Under the pieces are notes generated by a model. The model was not told the DNA's origin, ran no database searches, and worked only from the letters and a program-made list of their open reading frames with translations. From CAIKMD01 sp035605975 (GTDB lineage Bacteria > Pseudomonadota > Alphaproteobacteria > ATCC43930 > CGMCC-115725): 64,000 nt of DNA. A program made the translations under genes and the position numbers. Positions 25,329 to 35,279 of the stretch are shown one piece after another. The stretch is taken from NCBI GenBank assembly GCA_035605975.1, contig DATNGG010000170.1, positions 1-64,000 on the forward strand, in the 5' to 3' direction. Each line of letters begins with the position of its first letter. Positions within the stretch are counted from its first letter, which is position 1.

Positions 25329-27518
25329 CTAGTCGGCGGCGGGCGCGAGATAGACGGCGGCGAGTGGCGGCAGGGTCAGGGACATTGACTGCGCACGTCC
25401 GTGCCAGCGAAAGGCCTCGGGCTGGAGCCGGCCCTTGTTGCCGACGCCGCTCCCGCCATAGCGCGCATCATCCGAATTGAAGATTTCGACATAGGGGCCG
25501 CGGCTCGGCATGCCGATGCGGTAATTGTAGCGAACCACCGGGGTGAAGTTGACGATCACGACAACGTGGTCGGCGCCATCGCGCCCGTTGCGTTGGAAGG
25601 AGACCACGCTCGCGCTGCGGTCCGATGCGTCGACCCACTCGAAGCCGGAGCGATCGTGGTCGAGCTGATGCAGCGCCCCCCGCTGCCGCAGCAGATTGTT
25701 CAGATCGCGCATCATGGTCATGACGCCTTGATGCAGCGGGTCGGCAAGCAGATGCCAGTCGAGGCTGCGGTCGTGATTCCATTCCTGCTCCTGGGCGAAC
25801 TCGTTGCCCATGAAGAGCAGCTTCTTGCCTGGATGTCCGTACATGAAACCGTAATAGGCGCGCAGATTGGCGAAGCGCTGCCAGGGATCGCCCGGCATGC
25901 GTCCGAGGATCGAGCGCTTGCCATGGACGACCTCGTCATGGCTGAGCGGCAGGATGAAATTCTCGGTGAAGGCGTAGAGCAGACCGAAGGTCAGCTTCTC
26001 GTGGTGATAGGCCCGATTGATCGGGTCCTCGGACATGTAGCTCAGCGTGTCGTGCATCCAGCCCATGTTCCACTTGAAGCCGAAGCCCAACCCGCCGTCG
26101 AAGGTCGGCCGGGAGACCATCGGCCAGGCGGTCGATTCTTCGGCGACGGTGGTGATGCCGCTGAACGTCGCATAGCAGGCTTCGTTGAGGCGCTTCAAAA
26201 ACGCGATCGCCTCGAGATGCTCGTTCCCGCCATGGATATTCGGAATCCATTCGCCGGGGTTGCGGCTGTAGTCGAGATAGAGCATGGCGGCGACGGCATC
26301 GACCCGCAGCCCGTCGACGCGGAAGCGGTCGAACCAGAACAGCGCATTGGTCTGGAGATATTCGGCGACTTCCGTGCGGCCGTAATTGTAGACCAGCGTG
26401 TTCCAGTCGCGATGGATGCCGCGGCGCGGATCGGCGTGCTCGTAAAGCTTGGTGCCGTCGAAATCGGCGAGCCCGTGCGGATCGTTCGGGAAATGGCCCG
26501 GCACCCAGTCGAGCAGCACGCCGATCTCGGCCTGATGGCAGGCGTCGATGAACGCTTGGAACTCGTCGGGCGTCCCGAAGCGGCTGGTCGGCGCGAACAG
26601 CCCCGTCGGCTGATATCCCCAGGAGCCGTCGAACGGAAATTCGGCGATCGGCAGCATTTCGATATGGGTGAAGCCCATGTCCCGTACATAGGGAACGAGC
26701 GTCGACGCCAGCTCCCGATAGCTGAGCGAGCGATTGCCCTCGTCGGGGCGGCGGCGCCACGAGCCGAGATGCACCTCGTAGATCGTCATCGGCGCGCCGT
26801 AGAGGTTGCGCCGCCCGCGCTCATCGATCCAGGACTGGTCGTGCCATTGATGCCGGTCGTTGCGGCAGACGATCGAGGCCGTGGCGGGCGGGCGCTCGGC
26901 GCGGAACGCGAAGGGATCGGCCTTCATCGGCATGCGGCCGCCGCTGGCGGTGCGGATCGCGTATTTGTAGCGCTCGCCTTCGCCGAGCCCCGGAATGAAG
27001 ATTTCCCAAATTCCGGCGCCGGGATGAAGGCGCATCGGATGACGCCGCTCGTCCCATTGATTGAAATCGCCGACGACGCTGACGCGCGAGGCGTTGGGTG
27101 CCCACACCGCGAACACCACGCCCTCGACCGTCTCCATGCTGACGAGATGCGCGCCGAGCCGGTCATAGGCGCGGCGATGGGTCCCTTCGCGCAACAGGTA
27201 GAGGTCCATTTCGCCGAGCCACGGACCGAACTGATAGGGATCGACGATCTCTGCCGTGCCGCCATCGTAAGCAACGCGCAGACGATAGGGATGCGGCAAA
27301 GGCCCCGTCACGGCGATCTCGAAAAGCCCGCTGGAGCATTCGGTCGGCTCCGACGCCACGGCTTGGCCGGCGAAATCGGTCAACGCAACCGTGCGCGCGC
27401 CCGGCTGGAACACGCGCACGAGGGTGCGGCCGTCGGCAAGAGGATGTGGACCCAGATAGGAGAACGGGTCGCCGTGATATCCGCCGACAATCGCGCCGGC
27501 TTCGCTACCCCGCTGCAT
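25329..27518 (-). CDS. glgB: 1,4-alpha-glucan branching enzyme
   Basis: 729 residues, GH13_9. Two N-terminal E-set/CBM48 modules (first about 15-110, second about 120-220 with VVFAVWAPNASRVSVVGDFN) precede the barrel: YEVHLGSWRR, GSWGYQPTGLFAPTSRFG, nucleophile D407 in GLRVDAVAAMLYLDYSR, acid E in TVAEESTAWPMVS and LSHDEVVHGKRS. The frame remains open upstream inside treS, but the ATG at 27518 gives the family N-terminus and overlaps treS by 14 bp. In the GlgE pathway GlgB branches the chains that GlgE extends. Confidence 0.96.
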   Translation of the reverse strand: MQRGSEAGAIVGGYHGDPFSYLGPHPLADGRTLVRVFQPGARTVALTDFAGQAVASEPTECSSGLFEIAVTGPLPHPYRLRVAYDGGTAEIVDPYQFGPWLGEMDLYLLREGTHRRAYDRLGAHLVSMETVEGVVFAVWAPNASRVSVVGDFNQWDERRHPMRLHPGAGIWEIFIPGLGEGERYKYAIRTASGGRMPMKADPFAFRAERPPATASIVCRNDRHQWHDQSWIDERGRRNLYGAPMTIYEVHLGSWRRRPDEGNRSLSYRELASTLVPYVRDMGFTHIEMLPIAEFPFDGSWGYQPTGLFAPTSRFGTPDEFQAFIDACHQAEIGVLLDWVPGHFPNDPHGLADFDGTKLYEHADPRRGIHRDWNTLVYNYGRTEVAEYLQTNALFWFDRFRVDGLRVDAVAAMLYLDYSRNPGEWIPNIHGGNEHLEAIAFLKRLNEACYATFSGITTVAEESTAWPMVSRPTFDGGLGFGFKWNMGWMHDTLSYMSEDPINRAYHHEKLTFGLLYAFTENFILPLSHDEVVHGKRSILGRMPGDPWQRFANLRAYYGFMYGHPGKKLLFMGNEFAQEQEWNHDRSLDWHLLADPLHQGVMTMMRDLNNLLRQRGALHQLDHDRSGFEWVDASDRSASVVSFQRNGRDGADHVVVIVNFTPVVRYNYRIGMPSRGPYVEIFNSDDARYGGSGVGNKGRLQPEAFRWHGRAQSMSLTLPPLAAVYLAPAAD

Positions 27519-30500
27519 CGGACCTTTCGGGTATCTGCCGCCCCAGCAGTAAAGTCCGGAGCCCTGCGAGGGGAACGCCGGCCCAGCCGGGGCGGTTCCC
27601 GAGCTCGTAATCGATTTCGAGCGCGGCTTTCTCGATGAGAAAGAGCGACAGCAGATTGCGGGCGATTGCGGCATCGCGCGGCCAGAGCGGGCAATCGGCC
27701 ATGGTCGCGACATAGGTGTCGAGGAAGCGGGTGCTCACCTGATCGCGCCACTCGATAACCGCCGGGCTGAGCTCGTTGCGATAGTCCGGCCGATTGGCTG
27801 TCGCGTGATCGAGCGCCGTCCAGGCCGCGTAGTCGAAAGACCGCATCATCGAGGCGACATCGCGCACGATCGAATGCTTTGCCCGCCGGTCCGCGAGAGA
27901 AAGCTGCGGCGGGCCTTCGAAATCGACGATCGAAACGTCGTTTTGGACGACGAGGGTCTGACCGAGATGGTAGTCGCCATGGCACCGCGACAGCAGAACG
28001 TCGGTGTTGCCGGCAGCGGCGGAGCGAATCTGCGCGAGGACGGCGCCGCGTTGCTGCGCGAGCTCGTCGAGCGCGGCAATCGCGTCGGCTGACAGACGGC
28101 CGCGCACCGCGTGCAGCGCGTCGAGCGCCGCTTCGACGCGCCGAGCCGTCTCCTCGCCCCAGTCTCTCATGCGCTCGGGCCCGGCGCGCTCGACGACGAA
28201 GGCCGGATCGCCCTCCTCGACATAGAGCACGCGATGAAACTCGGCCGTCCGGCGCGCCAGCTGCTCGATATAGACGAGATAGGCGGCGTGGTGCTCGGTC
28301 GGCAAGGGTTGCGGCTCCGCGGGCGCGACGCGAATGTCCTGCAAGAACCGATCGAGATAGGCGAGGGTATAGGTCCAGCCGTCGCCCTGGTTGCGGATCA
28401 GCGCGTGCACCACGCCCAGCGCGGTATCGTTGCCGGCGGCGTCGACGAGGTGAATGCTGCCGAAGAGCGTCGGCGTGTTGGCATAGGCGCCGGTCCCGGT
28501 CAGGAACGCGCCCAGCTCGATCTCTGGATGCGTGCCGACGGCAACCCGGCGATAGAATTTCATGATCAGCCAATCGTCGATGCTGGCCGAGCTGTTCGAC
28601 TGTTCCTGGGTGCGCAGGCGGATAACTTGTTTGTCCGGTTTCGGCGCGGCAAGGAAGGCTGGCGCCGGCTTGAAGGCGAGGGTACCGGCCCCGGCGGCAA
28701 TTCTCGTGTCCTGCAGCAACGCGTCCGTCACGCTGCGGACAAACTCCTCGCCGAAAAGCGCATCTTGCAGCAGGCCTTCCTTATAGCTGCGCCGGATCTT
28801 GGCGAGGCTCGCCGGCGAGACCGCGGTGGTCTGCCAGTCCTCGACGACGGGCAGCGAATAGCAAATCGTTTCCTTGCTGCTCGCCTCGGCAATCATCCAG
28901 CACCATTCGCGCCCGCCGAGGGTGAAGCAGAAATTTTGCTCGACCTCGATATGAATAGAGCGCTCGCTCTTTTGCGCGAACCAACGGCGGGCGCGCAAAT
29001 AGGCGGGAAGGACCTCGCGCTCCAACAGGCGAAGATTGCGGCCTTCGACGGCACTGCGCAGCCCGCCGGTTTCGACCAGCGTCACGAGCTCCGGCATGAG
29101 CTGCGTCGTCGGCTTCTGCGCCTCATCGGGCGGCGTCAGCTCGAACCAGAAGAAGCCGTAGCCTTGAAGCGTGATCGAATACCAGGTCTCGCCGATCGCC
29201 GGGAACGCCGTTCGCCCGAGCAGCTCGACCGGGATGCGGCCGGCGAAGGCCGAGAGCTCCAGCTCGACGGGCTGGGCCGAGCGCGAGAGATTGGCGACGC
29301 ACAGCACGGTAACCTTCTCGTGCTGCCGCAAATAGGCGATCACGGCGCGATTGGCGGGATAGAGGAAGGTCAGGCCGCCGCGGCCGAACACGGCGAGGGA
29401 CTGGCGGACGGCGATGAGACGCTTCATCCAATTGAGCAAGGACGAGAGGCTGCGCTCCTGGGCCTCGACATTGACGGCGTGATAGCCATAGACCGCGTCC
29501 ATGATCGGCGGCAGATAAAGCTGCGCGGGATCGGCGCGCGAGAACCCGCCATTGCGGTCGGGCGTCCACTGCATCGGCGTACGCACGCCGTCGCGATCGC
29601 CCAAATAGATGTTGTCGCCCATGCCGAGCTCGTCGCCGTAATAGATGATCGGCGTCCCGGGCATCGACAGCAGCAGCGCATTCACCAGCTCGATCTTGCG
29701 CCGGTCGTTCTGCATCAGCGGCGCGAGGCGCCGGCGAATTCCGAGATTGATGCGCGCCCGCCGATCGGCGGCATAGGTCAGCCAGAGGTAATCGCGCTCG
29801 GCGTCGGTCACCATCTCGAGCGTCAGCTCGTCATGGTTGCGGAGAAAAATCGCCCATTGGCAATTGTCGGGGATCTCCGGCGTTTGCCGCATGATGTCGG
29901 CGATCGGATGCCGGTCTTCGCTCGCGATCGCCATATAGATGCGCGGCATCAGCGGAAAATGGAACGCCATGTGGCATTCATCGCCCGTGCCGAAATAATC
30001 CTTCACGTCCTCCGGCCATTGATTGGCCTCGGCGAGCAGCAGCTTGCCGGGAAATTTCCGGTCGAGCTCGCCGCGGATCGATTTGAGGATGGCGTGGGTC
30101 TCGGCGAGATTCTCGCAGCTCGTGCCTTCCCGCTCGCAGAGATAAGGAATCGCGTCAAGACGGAACCCGTCGACGCCGATATCGAGCCAGAACTCCATGA
30201 CGTTGAGCACCGAGCGCAGCACATGCGGGTTGTCGAAATTGAGATCGGGCTGGTGCGAGAAGAAACGATGCCAATAAAAGGCGGAGGCCTCCGGGTCCCA
30301 GGTCCAGTTCGATTTTTCCGTGTCCGTGAAGATGATCCGCGTGCCCTTGTATTTTTCGTCCGTGTCGCTCCAGACATAGTAGTTGCGCGCAACCGACCCC
30401 GGCTTCGCCCTGCGCGCGCGTTGAAACCACGGGTGCTGGTCCGAGGTGTGATTGACGACGAGCTCGATGATGAGCCGCATTCCGCGCTTGTGCACTTCGC

Positions 30501-30771
30501 GGACGAGATGCCGAAACTCGGTGAGCGTGCCGTAGGAGCGGTGGACGTCGCGATAATCGGAGACGTCGTAACCATCGTCGCGCAAGGGCGAGGGGAAGAA
30601 CGGCAACAGCCAAATGACCGTAACGCCGAGCTCCTGGATATAGTCGAGCTTCTCGGTCAGCCCGACGATATCGCCGATACCGTCGCCATTGGCGTCGTGA
30701 AACGCCTTCAGGTGCAATTCATAGATGATGGCGTCCTTGTACCAATCGACCCGTCCGTCGAGCGTTTTCAT
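27505..30771 (-). CDS. treS: trehalose synthase-maltokinase fusion
   Basis: 1088 residues. Residues 1 to about 550 are TreS (GH13_16: YKDAIIYELHLKAFHDANGD, nucleophile D206 in GFRLDAIPYLCERE, acid E in LLAEANQWPEDV, LRNHDELTLEMVTD), which interconverts maltose and trehalose. From about 600 follows a maltokinase (Mak/Pep2) domain, LPAYLRARRWFAQKSE, with a kinase-like core near LSRCHGDYHLGQTL and VDFEGPP (catalytic and metal-binding residues). The fusion converts trehalose via maltose to maltose-1-phosphate, the GlgE donor. Such fusions are known. The ATG overlaps the glgE stop (ATGA). Confidence 0.96.
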   Translation of the reverse strand: MKTLDGRVDWYKDAIIYELHLKAFHDANGDGIGDIVGLTEKLDYIQELGVTVIWLLPFFPSPLRDDGYDVSDYRDVHRSYGTLTEFRHLVREVHKRGMRLIIELVVNHTSDQHPWFQRARRAKPGSVARNYYVWSDTDEKYKGTRIIFTDTEKSNWTWDPEASAFYWHRFFSHQPDLNFDNPHVLRSVLNVMEFWLDIGVDGFRLDAIPYLCEREGTSCENLAETHAILKSIRGELDRKFPGKLLLAEANQWPEDVKDYFGTGDECHMAFHFPLMPRIYMAIASEDRHPIADIMRQTPEIPDNCQWAIFLRNHDELTLEMVTDAERDYLWLTYAADRRARINLGIRRRLAPLMQNDRRKIELVNALLLSMPGTPIIYYGDELGMGDNIYLGDRDGVRTPMQWTPDRNGGFSRADPAQLYLPPIMDAVYGYHAVNVEAQERSLSSLLNWMKRLIAVRQSLAVFGRGGLTFLYPANRAVIAYLRQHEKVTVLCVANLSRSAQPVELELSAFAGRIPVELLGRTAFPAIGETWYSITLQGYGFFWFELTPPDEAQKPTTQLMPELVTLVETGGLRSAVEGRNLRLLEREVLPAYLRARRWFAQKSERSIHIEVEQNFCFTLGGREWCWMIAEASSKETICYSLPVVEDWQTTAVSPASLAKIRRSYKEGLLQDALFGEEFVRSVTDALLQDTRIAAGAGTLAFKPAPAFLAAPKPDKQVIRLRTQEQSNSSASIDDWLIMKFYRRVAVGTHPEIELGAFLTGTGAYANTPTLFGSIHLVDAAGNDTALGVVHALIRNQGDGWTYTLAYLDRFLQDIRVAPAEPQPLPTEHHAAYLVYIEQLARRTAEFHRVLYVEEGDPAFVVERAGPERMRDWGEETARRVEAALDALHAVRGRLSADAIAALDELAQQRGAVLAQIRSAAAGNTDVLLSRCHGDYHLGQTLVVQNDVSIVDFEGPPQLSLADRRAKHSIVRDVASMMRSFDYAAWTALDHATANRPDYRNELSPAVIEWRDQVSTRFLDTYVATMADCPLWPRDAAIARNLLSLFLIEKAALEIDYELGNRPGWAGVPLAGLRTLLLGRQIPERSDAAG

Positions 30772-32723
30772 TGCAGCGTTCGCACCTTGAAGATCAACGC
30801 CGGCGCATCCGGCGTCAGTCGAATGCGTTGGCGCGAGCCGACCCGGTGGATGGTCTGGCCGCTCAGCAGGTCGTCGAGCGCGATGTCCTCGTGCTCGGCG
30901 ATGCCGAGGCTGGGCAGGGGAAGCGTGATCTCCGCTTCCTGGGCGGCGAAGGGGTCGAGGCTCAAGGCGATGAACACGGCGTTGTCGCGGGAATAGAACA
31001 TCACCCGCTCGCTGTCGCAGGGCAGGAAGATCAAGTTGAGCCAATCGGCGAAAGCGGGATTGGCGCGGCGAATGCGGTTGAGCGCGGCGATCAGCGGCTT
31101 GATGTTGCCGGGCCGGTCCCAATCCCAGACTTTGTATTGATACTTCTCGGAGTCTGCGTATTCCTCGGCATTGGGGAGCGCGCGGTTCTCGCACAGCTCG
31201 AAGCCGTTATAGATCCCGTACAGCCCGGCGATGGTGGCGGCGAGGATGACGCGGATGCGGAAAGCCGGCGGCCCGCCCTGCTGCAGAAAGACCGGCAGGA
31301 TATCGGGCGTGTTGGTGAAGAGATGCGGGCGGAAATAGTCCTTGGGCTCGTCGCGCGTCAGCTCGGTGAAATACTCGATGAGTTCGCGCTTCTCGTTGCG
31401 CCAGGTGAAATAGGTGTAGGACTGGGTGAAACCGATCTTGGCGAGGCCCTGCATCAGTTTGGGGCGGGTGAAGGCTTCGGCGAGGAAGATCACGTCGGGA
31501 TGGTCGGCCTGAATGGTGCGGATCAGCCATTCCCAGAAGGGCAGTGGTTTGGTGTGCGGATTGTCGACCCGGAAGACGCGCACCCCCTCCTCGATCCAAA
31601 AGGCGACGATGTCGCGGATCGCCTCCCAAATTGCCGCGGCGGCATCGGAGTCGAAATTGATATTGACGATGTCCTGGTATTGCTTGGGCGGATTCTCGGC
31701 ATAGCGGATCGAGCCGTCGGCGCGGAAGACGAACCACTCGGGATGCTCTTTCACCCAGGGATGGTCGGGCGCGCACTGAACCGCGAGGTCGAGCGCCACT
31801 TCCATGCGGCGCTCGCGGCAAGCGCGGACGAAGGCACGGAAATCGTCGAGCGTGCCGAGATCGGGATCGATGGCATCGTGCCCTCCCGCGGCGCTGCCGA
31901 TGGCATAGGGGCTGCCGGGATCATTCGGCCCCGCGGCGAGGGAATTGTTGGGACCCTTGCGGTGCACGGTTCCGATCGGATGGATCGGCGGGAGGTAGAC
32001 CGTATCGAATCCCATCGCCGCAATCTCGTCGAGCCGCGCAACGCAGTCGGCGAAATGCGCGCTGCGGCCGGGCACGCGGCCTTGCGAGCGCGGAAACATC
32101 TCGTACCACGCGGAAAACCGCGCTTCGGCGCGATCGACGATGATGTCGCGCGCCGGCGCAAGACGGGTGACGTCGGCGCGCGGACCCTCCTCGATCATGA
32201 AGGCGGCGAATTCCTCGGAGAGAAGCAGCTCCGGTTCATCCGCAGCCGGCGCCCGGCCGCGGCGCTCGAACTTCGCCGTCGCCCCTGCCGCAAGTTGGCG
32301 CCCTTCTTCGAGGTCGAGCGCGATATCCTGGCCGGCCGCCCGCTTGCGCAGGATGCGAGCGCGCCACGAGGCGAACAGATCGGTCCAGGCCTCGATCGTG
32401 TATTCGACCCGTCCCAGCCGGGTCAGCACGAAGTCGCCGGTCCAGCGGTCATTGTCGAAGAGCCGCAGCGGCGCCGCGGTCCAGGAGGGCGCCCCGGCAT
32501 TGCGATGGAGGAGACTCGCCCCCAACACCTCATGGCCGTCGCGATAAAGATCGCACCACACCTCGAAGCGATCGCCCACGACGCGCTTGACCGGATAGCG
32601 GCCGCACTCGAGCTCCGGGTAGAGCCGCTCGATCACGATCCGCGGCGTGCGCGCGCAAGAGCTCGCGCCCTCCGTTTCGCTCTGCGGCGGTTGTGTCCAG
32701 CTATGCGGCCGGTATTCCTCCAT
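30768..32723 (-). CDS. glgE: maltose-1-phosphate maltosyltransferase
   Basis: 651 residues, GH13_3. It transfers maltose from maltose-1-phosphate to the non-reducing end of alpha-glucans. After an N-terminal beta domain comes VYLPPIHPIGTVHRKGPNNS (characteristic of GlgE), LALDLAVQCAPDHPWVKEHP, nucleophile D387 in VFRVDNPHTKP, acid E in FLAEAFTRPKLM and the third Asp in TNTPDILP. It starts 50 bases after otsA with only a weak ribosome site; the frame is open a further 50 codons, but these overlap otsA. Its stop overlaps treS by ATGA, so donor synthesis and use are encoded side by side. Confidence 0.96.
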   Translation of the reverse strand: MEEYRPHSWTQPPQSETEGASSCARTPRIVIERLYPELECGRYPVKRVVGDRFEVWCDLYRDGHEVLGASLLHRNAGAPSWTAAPLRLFDNDRWTGDFVLTRLGRVEYTIEAWTDLFASWRARILRKRAAGQDIALDLEEGRQLAAGATAKFERRGRAPAADEPELLLSEEFAAFMIEEGPRADVTRLAPARDIIVDRAEARFSAWYEMFPRSQGRVPGRSAHFADCVARLDEIAAMGFDTVYLPPIHPIGTVHRKGPNNSLAAGPNDPGSPYAIGSAAGGHDAIDPDLGTLDDFRAFVRACRERRMEVALDLAVQCAPDHPWVKEHPEWFVFRADGSIRYAENPPKQYQDIVNINFDSDAAAAIWEAIRDIVAFWIEEGVRVFRVDNPHTKPLPFWEWLIRTIQADHPDVIFLAEAFTRPKLMQGLAKIGFTQSYTYFTWRNEKRELIEYFTELTRDEPKDYFRPHLFTNTPDILPVFLQQGGPPAFRIRVILAATIAGLYGIYNGFELCENRALPNAEEYADSEKYQYKVWDWDRPGNIKPLIAALNRIRRANPAFADWLNLIFLPCDSERVMFYSRDNAVFIALSLDPFAAQEAEITLPLPSLGIAEHEDIALDDLLSGQTIHRVGSRQRIRLTPDAPALIFKVRTLQ

Positions 32724-32773
32724 GCGACGACTTGGGCGGCGCGCCGATCCGATCCCCCGCGCGACGTCTCGGC

Positions 32774-34189
32774 TCAGGCGACGCTGAGCAGAGTGTCGGG
32801 AAGCGGCCGGAGGGAGGCGGATTGGAGGGCGGCGATGAAGGAGTCGTACCAGCCCTGCAGGCTGCCCTTGCACAGGATACGATAGAGTGTCTCCCAGCGC
32901 TCCAGGCGTTCGGCGTGCGACATATAGAGTGCCTCGTGAAGGCTGCGCGCCACCTCGGCCGGGTCATAGGGATTGACGATGAGGCCGGCATTCAGCTCCT
33001 GTGCCGCGCCGGCGAATTTCGAGAGCACGAGCACGCCGGGATCCTCCGGGTCCTGCGCCGCGACATATTCCTTGGCAACGAGATTCATGCCGTCGCGCAG
33101 CGGGGTGACGCAGGCGACCTTGCTCAGGCGGTAGAATCCGGCAAGCTCTTCGGGCGAAAAGCCTTCATTGACGTAGCGCAAAATCGTCCAATCGGCGCCG
33201 CCGAAGCGGGCGTTGATGTCGCCGGCCGTGGCGGCGAGCTCGGCGCGGAAGTGGCGGTAGCTCTCGACCTCCGAGCGCGTCGGTGGCGTGATCTGGAGGA
33301 AAGAGACGCGGCGGCGCTCGTCGGGAAAGAGGGTCAGGAAGCGCTCATAGGCGGCAAAGCGCAGCGGCAGGCCCTTGCTGTAATCGAGACGGTCGACGCC
33401 GATCACCAAGGCGCCGTTGTGAAGATCCTGGCGCATGCGCGCGAGACGCCGCGACTTGCTGCGGCGGCGCGCGGCGGCGGCGAAACGCTCGACATCGATG
33501 CCGATCGGAAACACGCCGAGGTTGATGCGCCGCTCGCCCACCCGCAGCACGGTGTGACCGATCATCGTCGCGACGAGGTCGCTGGTCGCGTAATCGCGAA
33601 AGCGCAGCAGATCGCCGCAGGTCTGAAAGCCGATCAGATCGTAGGCGGCGAGCGATTTCATGATCTCGCGGTGCGAGGGCAGGCATGCAAGTGTCGAGGC
33701 CGAGGGGAAGGGCGTGTGGAGAAAGAAGCCGATGCGATTGGTCATCCCGCGCCGGCGCAGCGCCTGGCCCAGCATGAAATAGTGGTAGTCATGCACCCAG
33801 ATGAGGGAGTCCGGTTCCGCGACGCGGCACACCGCATCCGCCATCGCGTCGTTGATCGCGCGATAGGCGGTGAGGTAGTCGGGCGTGAAATGCATCAGAT
33901 CGGCGCGGTCGTGCAGGATGGGCCAGATCACCGAATTGGCCATCCCGTTGTAGAAGCTGCGATACGCCGAGCGCCGGAACTCGACCGTGACCATGCGCCC
34001 GGCGCCCGCCGCGCGGATGTTGATCGCGTCGTCGGCGCTGACCTCCTCGCGAATTTGTTTTCCATTGCTGCCGATCCAGCAGGCGCCGAATTTCTCGGTC
34101 GCAACCTGGAGAGCCGCGGCCAATCCCCCGTGGACCGCTCCGCTACTCTGTGGCGCGGTGATGCGGTTCGAAATCAAGATGGTTGTCAT
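32774..34189 (-). CDS. otsA: alpha,alpha-trehalose-phosphate synthase
   Basis: 471 residues, GT20. It makes trehalose-6-phosphate from a nucleotide-glucose and glucose-6-phosphate. Seen: ILISNRITAP at the N-terminus, GGLAAALQ, WIGSNGKQ, LIWVHDYHYFMLGQALR, IGFFLHTPFPS, VIGVDRLDYSKGLPLRF and TPLRDGMNLVAKEYVAAQ. First gene of the eight-gene operon. AGGAAAG lies 11 bases before the ATG, and a perfect EcfG-type promoter about 65 bases upstream. The usual partner otsB (phosphatase) is not in the operon or elsewhere in the window, and no phosphatase domain is fused, so dephosphorylation must be encoded elsewhere. Confidence 0.96.
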   Translation of the reverse strand: MTTILISNRITAPQSSGAVHGGLAAALQVATEKFGACWIGSNGKQIREEVSADDAINIRAAGAGRMVTVEFRRSAYRSFYNGMANSVIWPILHDRADLMHFTPDYLTAYRAINDAMADAVCRVAEPDSLIWVHDYHYFMLGQALRRRGMTNRIGFFLHTPFPSASTLACLPSHREIMKSLAAYDLIGFQTCGDLLRFRDYATSDLVATMIGHTVLRVGERRINLGVFPIGIDVERFAAAARRRSKSRRLARMRQDLHNGALVIGVDRLDYSKGLPLRFAAYERFLTLFPDERRRVSFLQITPPTRSEVESYRHFRAELAATAGDINARFGGADWTILRYVNEGFSPEELAGFYRLSKVACVTPLRDGMNLVAKEYVAAQDPEDPGVLVLSKFAGAAQELNAGLIVNPYDPAEVARSLHEALYMSHAERLERWETLYRILCKGSLQGWYDSFIAALQSASLRPLPDTLLSVA

Positions 34190-34253
34190 TCGGGCGCACT
34201 TTCCTGGGTCAGCCGGGACAAGGAGCGGAGGCTCAAAAATTCTTTCCTGGGCA

Positions 34254-34278
34254 AACGCCGACAATGACAAATCGTTCC
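34254..34278 (-). promoter_or_regulatory. EcfG-type promoter of the trehalose/glucan operon (perfect)
   Basis: Minus strand: GGAAC (34278-34274), 16 bases, CGTT (34257-34254). The predicted start is about 58 bases upstream of otsA. It places all eight genes under general-stress control. Nothing else is recognised in 34190-34466. Confidence 0.8.
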
Positions 34279-34466
34279 CGCAAAAAAGCCGCATTTTCGA
34301 AAGTTCAGGGCATGGCGCATCGCCGATGCGAATGCCGCCCGCGTTCGCGCACCTAAAGCGCGGCCGCCGCGCGCAAGGCCGTTCTCAAAGAAAATTCAGC
34401 CGTCAATACGAGCGGGGCGATTTTTGCGCCGGCGCTCCTTGCCCGGCGCGCCCTTCGCTCAAAGCC

Positions 34467-35279
34467 TCAGGAGGCGTCGCCGCAGTCGCGCCACCGGTAG
34501 CCGAAGCCCGAGTAGTTCTCGAGTACGTCCCAATCTCGATCGACCACGCGGAATTTGTCGCGGATGCGTTTGACGAACGCCCGCACATTGGCGCGATAGC
34601 CTTCCGCGCCGGTTCCCGTCAGAAAGCCTTCGCCATGCACGAGGTCGTAGAGCTCGCGATAGCGGATGTCCTCGCCGGCCCGGGTGGCGAGAAGATCGAC
34701 CATCTTGAATTCGGTGTTGGTGAGGGCGACTTCGCTTCCCTTCCAGAAAGCGCGCGCAGTTTGCCGCCGCAATTCGAGATCGCCCCGGTGCAGCACCGGC
34801 CCCGCGCCGGCATCGCCCTCCGCGGCGGCGCGCCCGCTCTTGGCGCCCTGGACGATCAGATTGATCCGGCGCAGCAGGATCGAAAAGCTGCGCGACTTGT
34901 CGACGAAGTCGACCGCGCCGCGCTGCAGCGCCGCCTCCTCGTAGATTTGATCGGTCAGCTCGGTCAGGAAGATGATCGGAATCGGGATGTTGGCGTCGCG
35001 AATGCGGCTGAGCACCTCGATCCCGTTCATCTCCGGCATCATCCAGTCGAGCAGGACGATGTCGTCGTCGCTGCCCGCGACGAGATGGGCGACGGCCGCC
35101 TTGCCGGAGCCGAAGGCCCGCACGTCAAAGCCGGATTCGCTCAGATTGAGGGTCAGCGATTCGCGAAAGAGGGGGTTGTCGTCGACCAAAACGACGCGCG
35201 TGCGTGCGGCGGCGGACAAGGCCGGTCGGTTCGTCTCGCCGGCACGAACTTGTGACGCGGGAGCCATGCCGGGTCCCAT
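34467..35279 (-). CDS. OmpR-type response regulator
   Basis: 270 residues: a 25-residue leader, receiver (RVVLVDDNPLFRESL; phospho-Asp in DDDIVLLDWMMPEMNGIEVL; FVDKSRSF) and a C-terminal winged helix (ALTNTEFKMVDLLATRAGED, VRAFVKRIRDKFR, YSGFGYRWR). It resembles ChvI/TctD-type regulators and has a second, shorter relative at 38115. The frame continues 47 codons upstream, but GGAGG fits the ATG at 35279. It is separated from the otsA operon by 277 bp and has no adjacent kinase on the same strand, so it is an orphan. Targets unknown. Confidence 0.88.
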   Translation of the reverse strand: MGPGMAPASQVRAGETNRPALSAAARTRVVLVDDNPLFRESLTLNLSESGFDVRAFGSGKAAVAHLVAGSDDDIVLLDWMMPEMNGIEVLSRIRDANIPIPIIFLTELTDQIYEEAALQRGAVDFVDKSRSFSILLRRINLIVQGAKSGRAAAEGDAGAGPVLHRGDLELRRQTARAFWKGSEVALTNTEFKMVDLLATRAGEDIRYRELYDLVHGEGFLTGTGAEGYRANVRAFVKRIRDKFRVVDRDWDVLENYSGFGYRWRDCGDAS

